The notes under the pieces were generated by a model that did no database searches, had not been told where the DNA came from, and saw nothing but the letters and a program-made list of their open reading frames with translations. Made by a program: the position numbers and the translations under genes. From the NCBI GenBank assembly GCA_052387115.1, contig JBQTJM010000213.1, positions 1-35,412 of the forward strand: a DNA stretch of 35,412 bases, in the 5' to 3' direction. The stretch is from JACCXJ01 sp052387115. Lineage in GTDB: Bacteria; Pseudomonadota; Gammaproteobacteria; JACCXJ01. Shown here one piece after another: positions 19,134-27,000 of this stretch (the stretch's first letter is position 1; each line of letters starts with the position of its first letter).

Positions 19134-20453
19134 GTGATCACTGATGGGCTGATCATTGAGGGGCTGAGAGTCCTGGTGGTCGGCGGGGGCGGGCGGGAGC
19201 ACGCCCTGTGCTGGAAGCTCGCCCAGTCGCCGCGCGTTTCCGAGCTCTTCGTCGCGCCCGGCAACGCCGGGACGGCCGCCGAGCCCAAGGCGCGCAATGT
19301 CGCGATCGCGTCCGAGGACCTCCCGGGGCTCCTGGCCTTCGCGGGTTCGAATCGGGTAGACCTCACCGTGGTCGGCCCCGAGGGACCGCTATGCGCCGGG
19401 ATCGTGGATCAGTTCGAGGCGGTGGGTCTGCGCTGTCTAGGGCCGAGCCGCGCGGCCGCGGCCCTCGAAAAATCGAAGTCCTACGCCAAGGGCTTCATGA
19501 ATCGGCATTCGATCCCGACCGCCACTGGGGAGGGCTTTTCCGACCTCGATGCGGCGTGCGCCTACCTCGCGGGCCACGACCTCCCGCTGGTCGTGAAGGC
19601 CGATGGCCTTTGCGCCGGCAAAGGGGTGGTCATCGCGCATACCCGAGCTGAGGCCCTCGCGGCGGCCGAGGCGATGCTGTCTGGCGATGCCTTCGGTGCG
19701 GCCGGCCGGCGCATCGTGATCGAAGCGTTTCTCGACGGCGAGGAGGCGAGCTTCATCGCGCTCTGCGACGGCCGGGAAGCCCTGCCGCTGCAAAGCTCAC
19801 AGGACCATAAGGCGCTCGCGGACGGGGATCGGGGCCCCAATACCGGGGGCATGGGCGCGTATTCCCCGGCCCCAGTGCTCGGCCCCGCGGTACATGAGCG
19901 CGTGATGCGTGACGTGATCACCCCGACGCTCTGCGGTATGACACAGGAAGGTCATCCCTATCGAGGGTTCCTGTATGCCGGGCTCATGATCGCGCCCGAT
20001 GGCAGCCCGCGCGTGCTCGAGTTCAACTGTCGGCTGGGCGACCCCGAGGCCCAGGTGCTGCTGATGCGCCTGCGCTCCGATCTGGTCGAGCCCCTGGAAG
20101 CGGCGCTCGCCGGCCGCCTGGCCGGGGTCGCGCCAGACTGGGATCCGCGTCCGACCCTCGGGGTGGTGCTGGTTGCCCAGGGCTATCCGGGCACCTGCCG
20201 TAAGGGCGACGTGATCACGGGACTCCGGGACCTCGGTGACCCGGACACCCGGGTCTTCCATGCGGGGACGGTCGCCGACGGCGGCGGGGTGGTCACGGGG
20301 GGTGGCCGGGTGGTCTGTGTGTGCGCGCTCGGCGGCACGGTCGGCAAGGCGAAGGTGCGCGCCTACGAACGCCTGTCCCGCGTCCACTTCGAGGGCATGC
20401 ATTACCGCCGCGACATCGGCGACCGGGCGATCGCGCGAGAGCGCGTCCGCTAG
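19134..20453 (+). CDS. purD: Phosphoribosylamine-glycine ligase (GARS)
   Basis: PurD joins phosphoribosylamine and glycine using ATP, the second step of purine synthesis. It has VVGGGGREHALCWKL at the N-terminus, the ATP-grasp segments VKADGLCAGKGVVIA and FLDGEEASF, the signature NTGGMGAYSPAPV, and the metal site LEFNCRLGDPEAQ. The 439 residues include about ten extra N-terminal residues if the GTG at 19134 is the start; there is no ATG in frame before the conserved region. It follows purH after four bases. Confidence 0.95.
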   Translation: MITDGLIIEGLRVLVVGGGGREHALCWKLAQSPRVSELFVAPGNAGTAAEPKARNVAIASEDLPGLLAFAGSNRVDLTVVGPEGPLCAGIVDQFEAVGLRCLGPSRAAAALEKSKSYAKGFMNRHSIPTATGEGFSDLDAACAYLAGHDLPLVVKADGLCAGKGVVIAHTRAEALAAAEAMLSGDAFGAAGRRIVIEAFLDGEEASFIALCDGREALPLQSSQDHKALADGDRGPNTGGMGAYSPAPVLGPAVHERVMRDVITPTLCGMTQEGHPYRGFLYAGLMIAPDGSPRVLEFNCRLGDPEAQVLLMRLRSDLVEPLEAALAGRLAGVAPDWDPRPTLGVVLVAQGYPGTCRKGDVITGLRDLGDPDTRVFHAGTVADGGGVVTGGGRVVCVCALGGTVGKAKVRAYERLSRVHFEGMHYRRDIGDRAIARERVR

Positions 20454-20473
20454 TAGTGCCATAACCGTGCGCG

Positions 20474-20490
20474 TGCGCCATACTGGTGCG
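20474..20490 (+). promoter_or_regulatory. Candidate NtrC binding site
   Basis: TGCGCC-N5-GGTGCG matches the NtrC consensus TGCACC-N5-GGTGCA with one difference in each half. It lies about 120 bases upstream of the predicted sigma-54 transcription start, a normal enhancer distance. It is the only good match I see between purD and the TorF-type gene. Confidence 0.65.
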
Positions 20491-20577
20491 CCCGCTTCGA
20501 GTGATGGGTTCTCCGTGACAACCCTGCTATCGAACTATCGGTTTGAATATAAAGACAATCGGCTGGTTCCAGGCGCA

Positions 20578-20593
20578 TGGCACGGGGTATGCC
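20578..20593 (+). promoter_or_regulatory. Sigma-54 promoter of the torF-glnK-amtB operon
   Basis: TGGCACGGGGTATGCC fits the -24/-12 consensus TGGCACG-N4-TTGC with one mismatch (A for T) and the required 10-bp gap between the GG and GC pairs. Transcription would start near 20604, about 117 bases before the first gene. Together with the NtrC-like site upstream it indicates induction under nitrogen limitation. Confidence 0.8.
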
Positions 20594-20720
20594 GAACGTG
20601 CTGGAAAATAACGCAGGACTTCACTCGCCTCGCGAAGAAACCAGTTCCCAACATCCGAGGCGCGTGCCCAATGACGAGTGGGTTACTTTCGATAATCGTT
20701 TGGCTGGGAGGAGAGGAGCG

Positions 20721-21461
20721 ATGAAAAGTGCTTATTACGTAGCGATCACCCTGCTCGGCGGGGTTTCCATGGCCTGTGCCCAAGAGGAGGAATCCCCCCA
20801 TCTCGCCACGGGTACCGTGGCGTTTGCGACGGACTATTTGTTTCGGGGTATTTCCCAAACGGACCGGCATCCGGCGGTCCAGGGGAGCATGGACTATAGC
20901 TACAAGCCCTGGGGCGCGTACGTGGGGGTGTGGGGGTCTAACGTGGACACCATTACCTCCGACGGCGAGCTGGAGCTCGATTTCTACGGCGGTTTTCGCG
21001 GCGAATTCGGCGGCACCGGCATCGGTTGGGATGTCGGCGCGATCGGTTATATCTACCCGGGCGACGATCTGGACCCCGAAAAAGATTATGTGGAGGCCAA
21101 GGCGGGGGCGAGCTACACGTTCAAGGACGTGCCGTTGACGCCGTCCGCCACATTCACCGGTTACGGGTCGCCCGACGGTTATCTGGAATCCGGGGCTGCC
21201 TATTACCTGGACGGCAATTTCGGGTTGAGCCTGCCCTATGAGTTGTTACTCGCGTTCCACGTCGGCTATGCGAACGCCGAAGATATCGTGATCGACGACG
21301 AGAATGAAGACGTGATCGATTGGAGGATCGGGATCTCGCGCACGGTCTATGGTTTCGGCTTGAATCTCAGCTATTCCGATACCGCCGACGGAGACGACTA
21401 CTGCCTGGGCAGCACCAACTGTAACGGCACCGTGGTGTTCATGGTGTCGAGAAGCCTGTAG
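20721..21461 (+). CDS. TorF-family putative outer-membrane porin (TIGR02001 type)
   Basis: This is a 246-residue protein. The start follows a strong GGAGGAGAGGAG ribosome-binding site. Residues 1-20 are a signal peptide ending SMACA. The mature part is rich in alternating beta strands and aromatic residues (ATDYLFRGISQTDRHPAVQG, YVGVWGSNVD, LELDFYGGF, YVEAKAGASY), the pattern of this proteobacterial family of predicted outer-membrane proteins. Family members are often found next to PII and ammonium transporter genes, as here. A role in nitrogen-compound passage across the outer membrane is likely by context but not shown. It is the first gene after the sigma-54 promoter. Confidence 0.85.
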   Translation: MKSAYYVAITLLGGVSMACAQEEESPHLATGTVAFATDYLFRGISQTDRHPAVQGSMDYSYKPWGAYVGVWGSNVDTITSDGELELDFYGGFRGEFGGTGIGWDVGAIGYIYPGDDLDPEKDYVEAKAGASYTFKDVPLTPSATFTGYGSPDGYLESGAAYYLDGNFGLSLPYELLLAFHVGYANAEDIVIDDENEDVIDWRIGISRTVYGFGLNLSYSDTADGDDYCLGSTNCNGTVVFMVSRSL

Positions 21462-21551
21462 GCGGTCGCGGGGCCGGCGTTTTCAGGAAAGCCCGGCTTG
21501 CCCCCCGTTCGTCATTCCGTGCGGTCGGCGTCATGAGTCTCGAAAAACAGG

Positions 21552-21585
21552 GGACGGCGGGACCGATTCGCTCGGCCCACCGTCC
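21552..21585 (+). other. Strong intercistronic hairpin between torF-type gene and glnK
   Basis: GGACGG pairs with CCGTCC, GGG with CCC and CCGA with TCGG around a TTCGC loop, with one mismatch and one bulge. A short TTTG follows, not a terminator-grade T-run. It lies 90 bases past the porin stop and 45 before glnK. It may be a partial terminator or an mRNA-protecting end that lets the genes be expressed at different levels. Confidence 0.45.
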
Positions 21586-21629
21586 AGCAGTTTGTGGGCG
21601 GCACAGGAGTCTCAGCACGAGGTAGATTT

Positions 21630-21968
21630 ATGAAACTGGTTACGGCAATCATCAAACCCTTCAAGCTCGACGACGCGCGGGAGGCCTTGTCCGAGGTGGG
21701 GGTGCAAGGCATCACCGTCACGGAGGTCAAAGGCTTCGGGCGTCAGAAGGGGCACACGGAGCTCTACCGCGGCGCCGAATACGTGGTGGACTTCCTACCC
21801 AAGGTCAAGGTCGAGGTCGCGGTCACGGACGAACAGGTCGAGCCGGTCGTCGAGGCCATCATCAAGGCCACCAGCACCGGCAAGATCGGGGACGGGAAGA
21901 TCTTCGTCTATGACCTGGCGCAGGTGGTCCGGATCCGCACTGGTGAGACCGGTGCCGACGCGCTCTGA
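21630..21968 (+). CDS. glnK: PII nitrogen-regulatory protein
   Basis: PII senses ATP/ADP and 2-oxoglutarate and, through its T-loop, gates the ammonium transporter and controls NtrB and ATase. The ATG at 21630 gives the standard 112 residues, MKLVTAIIKPFKLDD. The T-loop carries Tyr51 in RGAEYVVDFLPK, the uridylylation site. TSTGKIGDGKIFV and VRIRTGETG are the family signatures. I call it glnK rather than glnB because it lies directly upstream of amtB under a sigma-54 promoter. Confidence 0.95.
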   Translation: MKLVTAIIKPFKLDDAREALSEVGVQGITVTEVKGFGRQKGHTELYRGAEYVVDFLPKVKVEVAVTDEQVEPVVEAIIKATSTGKIGDGKIFVYDLAQVVRIRTGETGADAL

Positions 21969-22013
21969 GCGCGCTTGCGAGCGATGTACAAAATGTAGGG
22001 AGGAAACAAAGCA

Positions 22014-23501
22014 ATGAAGAGGCTAGTGCGCCCCGTGGGGCAGATGGGGAGGGTGGGGATTTTACTGTTCACGCTGTTCGGGATCGCGTGGATGGTCCCG
22101 TCCATGGCGGAACAGGAAGGGGCTTTGCCGGAGGGCCGAGTCACGGCCCCGGAGGCCGAAGCGCCCTTCGTCGAGGAAGTGCCCGTCGTCGAGGAAGTGC
22201 CCGTCGTCGAGGAAGTGGTGATCGAAGAGGCCGCGGTCGTAGAAGAACCTTCGGGTCCGACCCTGAACTCCGGAGACACGGCCTGGATGCTGACCTCGAC
22301 GGCATTGGTGTTGTTCATGACCGTGCCCGGGCTCGCGCTTTTCTACGCAGGAATGGTGCGGGCCAAGAACGTGCTGTCGGTGCTCATGCAGTGTTTCGCG
22401 ATCACCTCGCTGGTTACGGTGTTGTGGATGGTGGCGGGCTACAGCATAGCCTTCGATACCACCGGCATGGAGAAAGGGGTGGTCAATCTCTTCTCCTTCA
22501 TCGGAGGCCTCAACAAGGCCTTTCTGGAGGGGGTCGGGCGCGACAGCCTGACGCTCACGATCCCCGAGACCGTGTTCATGACCTTCCAGATGACGTTCGC
22601 GATCATCACCCCGGCGCTGATCGTCGGGGCCTTCGCCGAGCGTATGAAGTTCTCGGCATTGTTGTGGTTCATGGGGCTATGGCTGCTCCTGGTCTATGCC
22701 CCGATCGCGCATATGGTGTGGAGCGGGGACGGCGCGCTGATGTGGGACTGGGGCGTGCTCGACTTCGCCGGCGGCACCGTGGTCCACATCAACGCCGGGA
22801 TCGCCGGGATCGTGGCCGCCCTCGTCCTCGGAAAGCGCAAGGGCTTTCCGACCACGGCCATGCCGCCGCACAACCTCACCTTGACGGTGGTCGGGGCCTC
22901 CATGCTGTGGGTCGGGTGGTTCGGCTTCAACGCCGGCAGCGCGGTGGCGGCGGACGGCAATGCCGGCATGGCCATGGCCGTCACCCAGCTCGCCACCGCC
23001 ACCGCGGCGCTCGCCTGGATGTTCAGCGAGTGGCTGGCACACGGGAAACCGAGCGTGCTCGGGATCGCCTCGGGGGCGGTCGCCGGACTCGTGGCGATCA
23101 CGCCGGCCTCGGGCACCGCCGGCCCCATGGGCGCGCTATTGATCGGCGCGGTGGCGGGTACCGCTTGTTTTCTAGCCTCCACCAAGCTCAAGCGTGCCTG
23201 CGGTTACGATGACTCGCTGGATGTATTCGGCGTGCACGCTATCGGCGGCATCACGGGCGCTATCCTGACCGGGGTGTGCGTCGGCACCCTGGGCGGAAAG
23301 GGGCTCGCGGAAGGCGTGACCCTGGGTCAGCAGGTCATCACGCAGTGCAAGGCTGTCGTCGTAACGATCGTGTATACGGCGGTCATGAGCTTCATCCTGC
23401 TCAAGCTGATCGATATCATCATCGGCCTCCGCGTCACCGAGGAGCAAGAGACCGAGGGGCTGGACATCGCCCTCCACGACGAGCGCGGTTACAGCCTCTA
23501 G
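22014..23501 (+). CDS. amtB: Ammonium transporter AmtB with an acidic N-terminal extension
   Basis: AmtB forms trimeric ammonia-conducting channels in the inner membrane. The gene follows a GGAGG site and lies 45 bases after glnK. Residues 1-33 look like a signal peptide; a roughly 50-residue acidic linker follows, with three VEEVP/V repeats, before the first channel helix near residue 95. The core has LFYAGMVRAKN, the pore histidines His258 (VVHINAGIAG) and His408 (VFGVHAIGG), and the final cytosolic GYSL end. Total length is 495, longer than E. coli AmtB (428). The acidic linker would lie in the periplasm. A strong terminator follows. Confidence 0.96.
   Translation: MKRLVRPVGQMGRVGILLFTLFGIAWMVPSMAEQEGALPEGRVTAPEAEAPFVEEVPVVEEVPVVEEVVIEEAAVVEEPSGPTLNSGDTAWMLTSTALVLFMTVPGLALFYAGMVRAKNVLSVLMQCFAITSLVTVLWMVAGYSIAFDTTGMEKGVVNLFSFIGGLNKAFLEGVGRDSLTLTIPETVFMTFQMTFAIITPALIVGAFAERMKFSALLWFMGLWLLLVYAPIAHMVWSGDGALMWDWGVLDFAGGTVVHINAGIAGIVAALVLGKRKGFPTTAMPPHNLTLTVVGASMLWVGWFGFNAGSAVAADGNAGMAMAVTQLATATAALAWMFSEWLAHGKPSVLGIASGAVAGLVAITPASGTAGPMGALLIGAVAGTACFLASTKLKRACGYDDSLDVFGVHAIGGITGAILTGVCVGTLGGKGLAEGVTLGQQVITQCKAVVVTIVYTAVMSFILLKLIDIIIGLRVTEEQETEGLDIALHDERGYSL
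22167..22220 (+). repeat. Three 18-bp in-frame tandem repeats in amtB
   Basis: Three consecutive 18-bp units (GTCGTCGAGGAAGTGCCC and near copies) encode VVEEVP units in the periplasmic linker of AmtB. The unit keeps the frame, so copy-number change would only alter linker length. Confidence 0.85.
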
Positions 23502-23527
23502 AGGAAAACGCTTAGCGTGGGTCTTCG

Positions 23528-23552
23528 CGGGCGCTTCGGCGCCCGTTTTTTT
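23528..23552 (+). terminator. Rho-independent terminator after amtB
   Basis: CGGGCGC-TTCG-GCGCCCG forms a perfect 7-bp stem with a stable UUCG tetraloop, followed directly by seven T residues. It lies 27 bases past the amtB stop and ends the sigma-54 operon. Confidence 0.93.
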
Positions 23553-23595
23553 GAGACGGGCCGCGCCTTGACCGGCGGCGAAGTCCGTCGCTCCC

Positions 23596-23832
23596 CTACA
23601 CGTTCTTGTGGGTGCCGTCGCAGTAGGGCGCGGTGCCGGTGTGCTTGCAACCGCACAACCACAGTTTTTTTCTCTCATCCACGGTGAACTGCACCGGCGT
23701 GAACGCAGTGCCCTGATGTGAGCCGTCGCAGAACGGCTGATTGCGCGACCGGCCGCAGGCGCACCAATAGTAGGTGCCGGGGTCCAAATCCAGACCGTAG
23801 GGCGCTTTCTGGGGAGACACGGGTGTACTCAT
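23596..23832 (-). CDS. Double-CDGSH iron-sulfur protein
   Basis: This 78-residue protein has two CDGSH zinc-finger-type motifs that each bind a redox-active 2Fe-2S cluster: Cys24, Cys26, Cys35, His39 (FCDGSH) and Cys60, Cys62, Cys71, His75 (YCDGTH). The start at 23832 follows GGAAAG. Longer frames exist but the upstream residues do not look like this family. Bacterial two-motif CDGSH proteins are thought to act in electron transfer or cluster handling. It is transcribed towards the amtB terminator, divergent from the cNMP/rhodanese gene. Confidence 0.9.
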   Translation of the reverse strand: MSTPVSPQKAPYGLDLDPGTYYWCACGRSRNQPFCDGSHQGTAFTPVQFTVDERKKLWLCGCKHTGTAPYCDGTHKNV

Positions 23833-23986
23833 AACCAATCTTTCCGGTTGGGGACTCGTTCCGGTGGGTATCGTGGAGCGGGTTGAATGCACGCCTCCGC
23901 ACGGCGTCCGATGGCCCGGACCATGCTGAGCGCTATGCTAAGATTGAGGGATTCTCACACCATATGCCTGCGGCGTCCATCCTCGC

Positions 23987-25045
23987 ATGACAGAGCAGCC
24001 TGATCGCGCTCTCCTTTCGCACCTCGAACCCCCGCCGGGAGTGGCCGCCGAGCTATTCCAGGCGCTTCTGCGTAAGGGCCACACCCGGTCGCTGGCGTCG
24101 GGGACCGTGCTGTTTCACGCCGGTGACTCGGACCGCAGCGCCTATTACCTATTGTCCGGGGAGGTGCGCTTGACCGACGAGCGCGGGACCAGCGAACCGC
24201 TGCTCGCGGGTACAGCGGCCGCGAAGCGCCCGATCGCCCACCGGCAGCCGCGCACCGTGACCGCCATCGCCGCAGCCGACTGCAGGGTGCTCCGATTCGA
24301 TCGCGAGGTCCTGGAGGCGAGCGCCTCGCGCGACACACCGCGCGGGATCCAGGTCACCGAGATCCGTTCCGATGCCGGCCTCGTACGGGACGAAGGTGCC
24401 TCGGACGACTGGATGACCCGCTTGTTACAGTCCGGCACATTCTCCCGCCTGCCGCCCGCCAATCTCCAAGCCTTGTTCCTGCGTATCCAGGAACGGCCGG
24501 TGAGCGCGGGCGAGGTCATCGTGCGGCAAGGGGAGGAGGGTGATTGCTTCTACATCATCAAGCTCGGAAAGGCCAAGGTAACCCGGTCCTTGAAGGTCGG
24601 GACCGATCTGACCCTCGCGCAACTATCGGCCGGCGATGGGTTCGGAGAGGAGGCCCTGTTCACCGGGGCGGCGCGCAACGCCAGCGTCACCATGCTGACC
24701 GACGGGGTGGTGTTGCGCCTTTCGAGACAGGATTTCGACGAGCTGCTTCGCGAGGCGACCGTCCGGAAACTCTCCTTCTCCGATGCCCAGGAACGAAAAG
24801 GGGCGATATGGATCGATGTGCGGCTGGAGCGCGAGCATCAGAATGGGGCCATTGCAGGCAGCATCAACATCCCGCTGTTCATGGTCCGGTTGAAGGCCGA
24901 CGCCCTGGATCCCAAGAAAGACTACATCGTCTACTGCGACACCGGCCAGCGGAGCGCCGCGGCGGCCTTCCTCTTGACCGGCCGGGGACTCAGCGTCTAT
25001 GTGCTGGACGGCGGCCTGGCTGCCGCGCAGCCGTCCCGTGCCTGA
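23987..25045 (+). CDS. Fusion of two cNMP-binding domains and a rhodanese domain
   Basis: This is a 352-residue cytosolic protein. The first cyclic-nucleotide-binding-like domain (about 20-115; GTVLFHAGDSDRSAYYLLSGEVRL) looks degenerate. The second (about 145-255) is clearer: GEVIVRQGEEGDCFYIIKLGKAKV and LSAGDGFGEEALF, with FTGAARNASVTML in the phosphate-cassette region. The C-terminal rhodanese domain (about 258-350) has WIDVRLEREHQNGAIAGSINIP and the catalytic Cys317 in VYCDTGQRSAAA. There is no DNA-binding helix-turn-helix, so it is not a CRP-type regulator. It may link a nucleotide signal to sulfur transfer. Its last bases overlap the aroE start. Confidence 0.88.
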   Translation: MTEQPDRALLSHLEPPPGVAAELFQALLRKGHTRSLASGTVLFHAGDSDRSAYYLLSGEVRLTDERGTSEPLLAGTAAAKRPIAHRQPRTVTAIAAADCRVLRFDREVLEASASRDTPRGIQVTEIRSDAGLVRDEGASDDWMTRLLQSGTFSRLPPANLQALFLRIQERPVSAGEVIVRQGEEGDCFYIIKLGKAKVTRSLKVGTDLTLAQLSAGDGFGEEALFTGAARNASVTMLTDGVVLRLSRQDFDELLREATVRKLSFSDAQERKGAIWIDVRLEREHQNGAIAGSINIPLFMVRLKADALDPKKDYIVYCDTGQRSAAAAFLLTGRGLSVYVLDGGLAAAQPSRA

Positions 25046-25931
25046 TCCCTCGCCGCCCACTCATGAGCGCCTCGGGCCGTGCCTGGACCATTACGCGGTC
25101 ATGGGGAACCCGGTCGGTCACAGCCTGTCGCCCGAGATCCATGCCGCGTTCGCGCGGGAGACCGAAGAGCCCATCCGTTATACGGCCGAGCTGGTGCCTC
25201 TCGAAGGCTTGACCGCCGCGGTCACGGCGTTCTTCGGGGCGGGCGGAAAGGGCCTCAACGTCACGTTGCCTTTCAAACAGGCGGCCTTCCGGCTGTGCCG
25301 CCGGCCCAGCGAGCGCGCCCGGGTGGCCGGGGCGGCCAACACCTTATGGTGCTCGCTGGATGGGCTTTTTCACGGCGACAACACCGATGGTGCCGGCCTG
25401 GTGCGCGACCTCATCGGAAACCACGATACCGGGCTCGCAGGACGTCGGGTCCTGGTGCTCGGTGCGGGCGGGGCCGTGCGCGGGGTCCTGGGGCCGATCC
25501 TGGAGGAACGGCCGGTCGCGCTCGTGTGCGCCAACCGCACCCTGTCCAAGGCCATGGCTCTGGTTCGGGACTTTCAGGGTCTCGGACCGGTCGAGGTCTG
25601 CGATTTTTCCGACCTGGCCGGCCGGGAGTTCGATGTCATCGTCAACGGCACTTCGGCGAGCCTGGCGGGCCGGCTTCCGCCACTGCCGGACGGGATCCTG
25701 CGCAAGGGGGGGTGTTGCTACGATCTCATGTATGCCCGGTTGCCCACCCCCTTCGTGCAATGGGGGGTACGCCAGGGGGCGTCGCTCGCCATCGACGGTT
25801 TGGGCATGCTGGTGGAGCAGGCCGCCGAGTCGTTTTTCATCTGGCGCGGGGTTCGGCCCCGGACACGGCCCGTCATCGAGAGGTTGCGGGGGCCGAAGGA
25901 GCCAGTCATCAGCAGGTCGATTGGAACGTGA
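25038..25931 (+). CDS. aroE: Shikimate dehydrogenase
   Basis: AroE reduces 3-dehydroshikimate with NADPH in aromatic amino acid synthesis. The GTG at 25038 overlaps the upstream stop by eight bases and gives 297 residues, slightly longer than the usual 270-280. The N-terminal substrate site YAVMGNPVGHSLSP, catalytic Lys80 in NVTLPFKQ and Asp117 in DNTDGAGL, the NADP loop VLGAGGAVRG, and INGTSAS-like VNGTSASL are all present. The next ATG (25101) would remove the first beta strand, so the GTG is preferred. Confidence 0.94.
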   Translation: MPDPSPPTHERLGPCLDHYAVMGNPVGHSLSPEIHAAFARETEEPIRYTAELVPLEGLTAAVTAFFGAGGKGLNVTLPFKQAAFRLCRRPSERARVAGAANTLWCSLDGLFHGDNTDGAGLVRDLIGNHDTGLAGRRVLVLGAGGAVRGVLGPILEERPVALVCANRTLSKAMALVRDFQGLGPVEVCDFSDLAGREFDVIVNGTSASLAGRLPPLPDGILRKGGCCYDLMYARLPTPFVQWGVRQGASLAIDGLGMLVEQAAESFFIWRGVRPRTRPVIERLRGPKEPVISRSIGT

Positions 25932-26109
25932 CTTGCCGGGCTTATCAACATCCCGAGGCCCGGGTGGGTGCGCGGCCCAGCATTTGCCGGACTCGGGCCG
26001 GACATACGAAACCGGTTGATTTTTCAGAGTTGCGCAGTTGCTCAAGAATTGACCGAATCGACGAAAGAGCCGCTGCGGCAGGTTTTCCGCATCGTTCCTC
26101 AGAGACCTT

Positions 26110-26136
26110 CCACAGGGTTATCCACAGATCCTGTGG
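26110..26136. other. Perfect DnaA box inside an inverted repeat
   Basis: TTATCCACA (26118-26126) is an exact consensus DnaA box. It is framed by the inverted repeat CCACAGG (26110-26116) and CCTGTGG (26130-26136). No cluster of further boxes, AT-rich unwinding element or replication genes is near. It may be a titration or regulatory site, or chance. Confidence 0.4.
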
Positions 26137-26209
26137 GTATTTCTTTACGCGCGGCCGGGGTCCGGAGCGCCCTACGCGCCATACCGGTAGCGCCGCATGC
26201 GAGCGCCGA

Positions 26210-26722
26210 TCATTGTGTGCTCCGGGCCTCCCACTGCCGCCGGCTGAACTCGAAGTGCAGCAGGCGTTCACTCTGTCCAGGACCCAGATCGGGCATTGGA
26301 CCCTCGTGGGTATACCGGAACCCGAGCTTTTCCAACACCCGCTGCGCCCCCGCGTTGTCGGGAAGGCAGCTCGAGTAGATCCGGTCGAGCGTCAGGCAGC
26401 GGAAGCCAAAGGCGATGAGCATGCCCGTGGCCTTCGTGGCATAGCCGCGATGCCAGTGACAGCGCCCGATCAGATAGGCCAGGCGCGCCGTGCGAGGCGC
26501 GCTGGTGATGCCGCGAAGGCTGCACAGCCCGACCAACCCCGTGTCCCTCAGGATGGCGTAACTGTATTCCTCATCGGCCTCGCGCCTGCGGATAGATTCC
26601 TGGACCCAACCCTGGACTCCCTCGGGTGGACAGCGCGTGGACAGGCATGGCGCCTCGCCGCACAGTGCCTGGATACCCTCCGTCAGCCCGGGGTGAACGG
26701 GCACGAGGTCGATGGCTATCAT
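26210..26722 (-). CDS. GNAT-family N-acetyltransferase
   Basis: This is a RimJ/RimL-like acetyltransferase of 170 residues. I choose the ATG at 26722 because it follows GAGGAAAAGG at good distance and begins at the conserved strand (MIAIDLVPVHPG); longer versions to 26788 have poorer sites. Motif A is seen as YLIGRCHWHRGYATKAT (about 84-99), binding acetyl-CoA. The DRIYSSCLPDNAGAQRVLEKLGF segment is the usual C-terminal pattern. The substrate is unknown. It points towards aroE. Confidence 0.85.
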   Translation of the reverse strand: MIAIDLVPVHPGLTEGIQALCGEAPCLSTRCPPEGVQGWVQESIRRREADEEYSYAILRDTGLVGLCSLRGITSAPRTARLAYLIGRCHWHRGYATKATGMLIAFGFRCLTLDRIYSSCLPDNAGAQRVLEKLGFRYTHEGPMPDLGPGQSERLLHFEFSRRQWEARSTQ

Positions 26723-27000
26723 GGCCTTTTCCTCGCCCACCGAAACCGTTGTTGTCATCACCTTAGCCCTCATCGAAGCCCAACTCATGCCCGTTGGTGG
26801 CGGCAGCCGCTGCCATCGGACCTGAGCCCTGCGCGCCCCGCGCTGGCAAGCCCGTGGCGCGCCCGTGTCACCATGGGCAACGGTTGTGCCACGGCCTCAC
26901 GTTTCGAGCGCTGGAACTTAAGTCAATGATCTTGGAAGTGAATTATCGATCAGGGAAGAGGGCCGGCCGGGTTTGGCCAGGGCCCTGCGCTCGGGTGATT
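26723..27000. other. Intergenic stretch upstream of the acetyltransferase gene
   Basis: This stretch holds the upstream region of the minus-strand GNAT gene and spacer before the palindromes at 27001-27127. No gene or clear promoter is visible. Confidence 0.35.

Noticed and set aside
17474..19366. 630-codon open frame on the minus strand
   Set aside because: It lies opposite purH and part of purD, whose products are unmistakable. Its translation is repetitive Arg/Gly/Asp-rich sequence with no family features, as expected for a shadow frame in GC-rich DNA.
21462..21629. Second sigma-54 promoter directly upstream of glnK
   Set aside because: The closest match (AGGAAAG...TTGC) has a 12-bp rather than 10-bp gap between the GG and GC pairs.
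22167..22220. CRISPR-like repeats
   Set aside because: Three adjacent in-frame 18-bp units without spacers, inside the amtB coding region; simple coding repeats.
26118..26126. Chromosomal origin of replication
   Set aside because: Only one DnaA box, no AT-rich unwinding region, and none of the usual origin genes (dnaA, dnaN, rpmH, mnmG) nearby.
25079..26929. 616-codon plus-strand frame after the cNMP/rhodanese gene
   Set aside because: It overlaps aroE in another frame and runs across non-coding DNA and the antisense of the acetyltransferase gene. No start signal and no recognisable protein.
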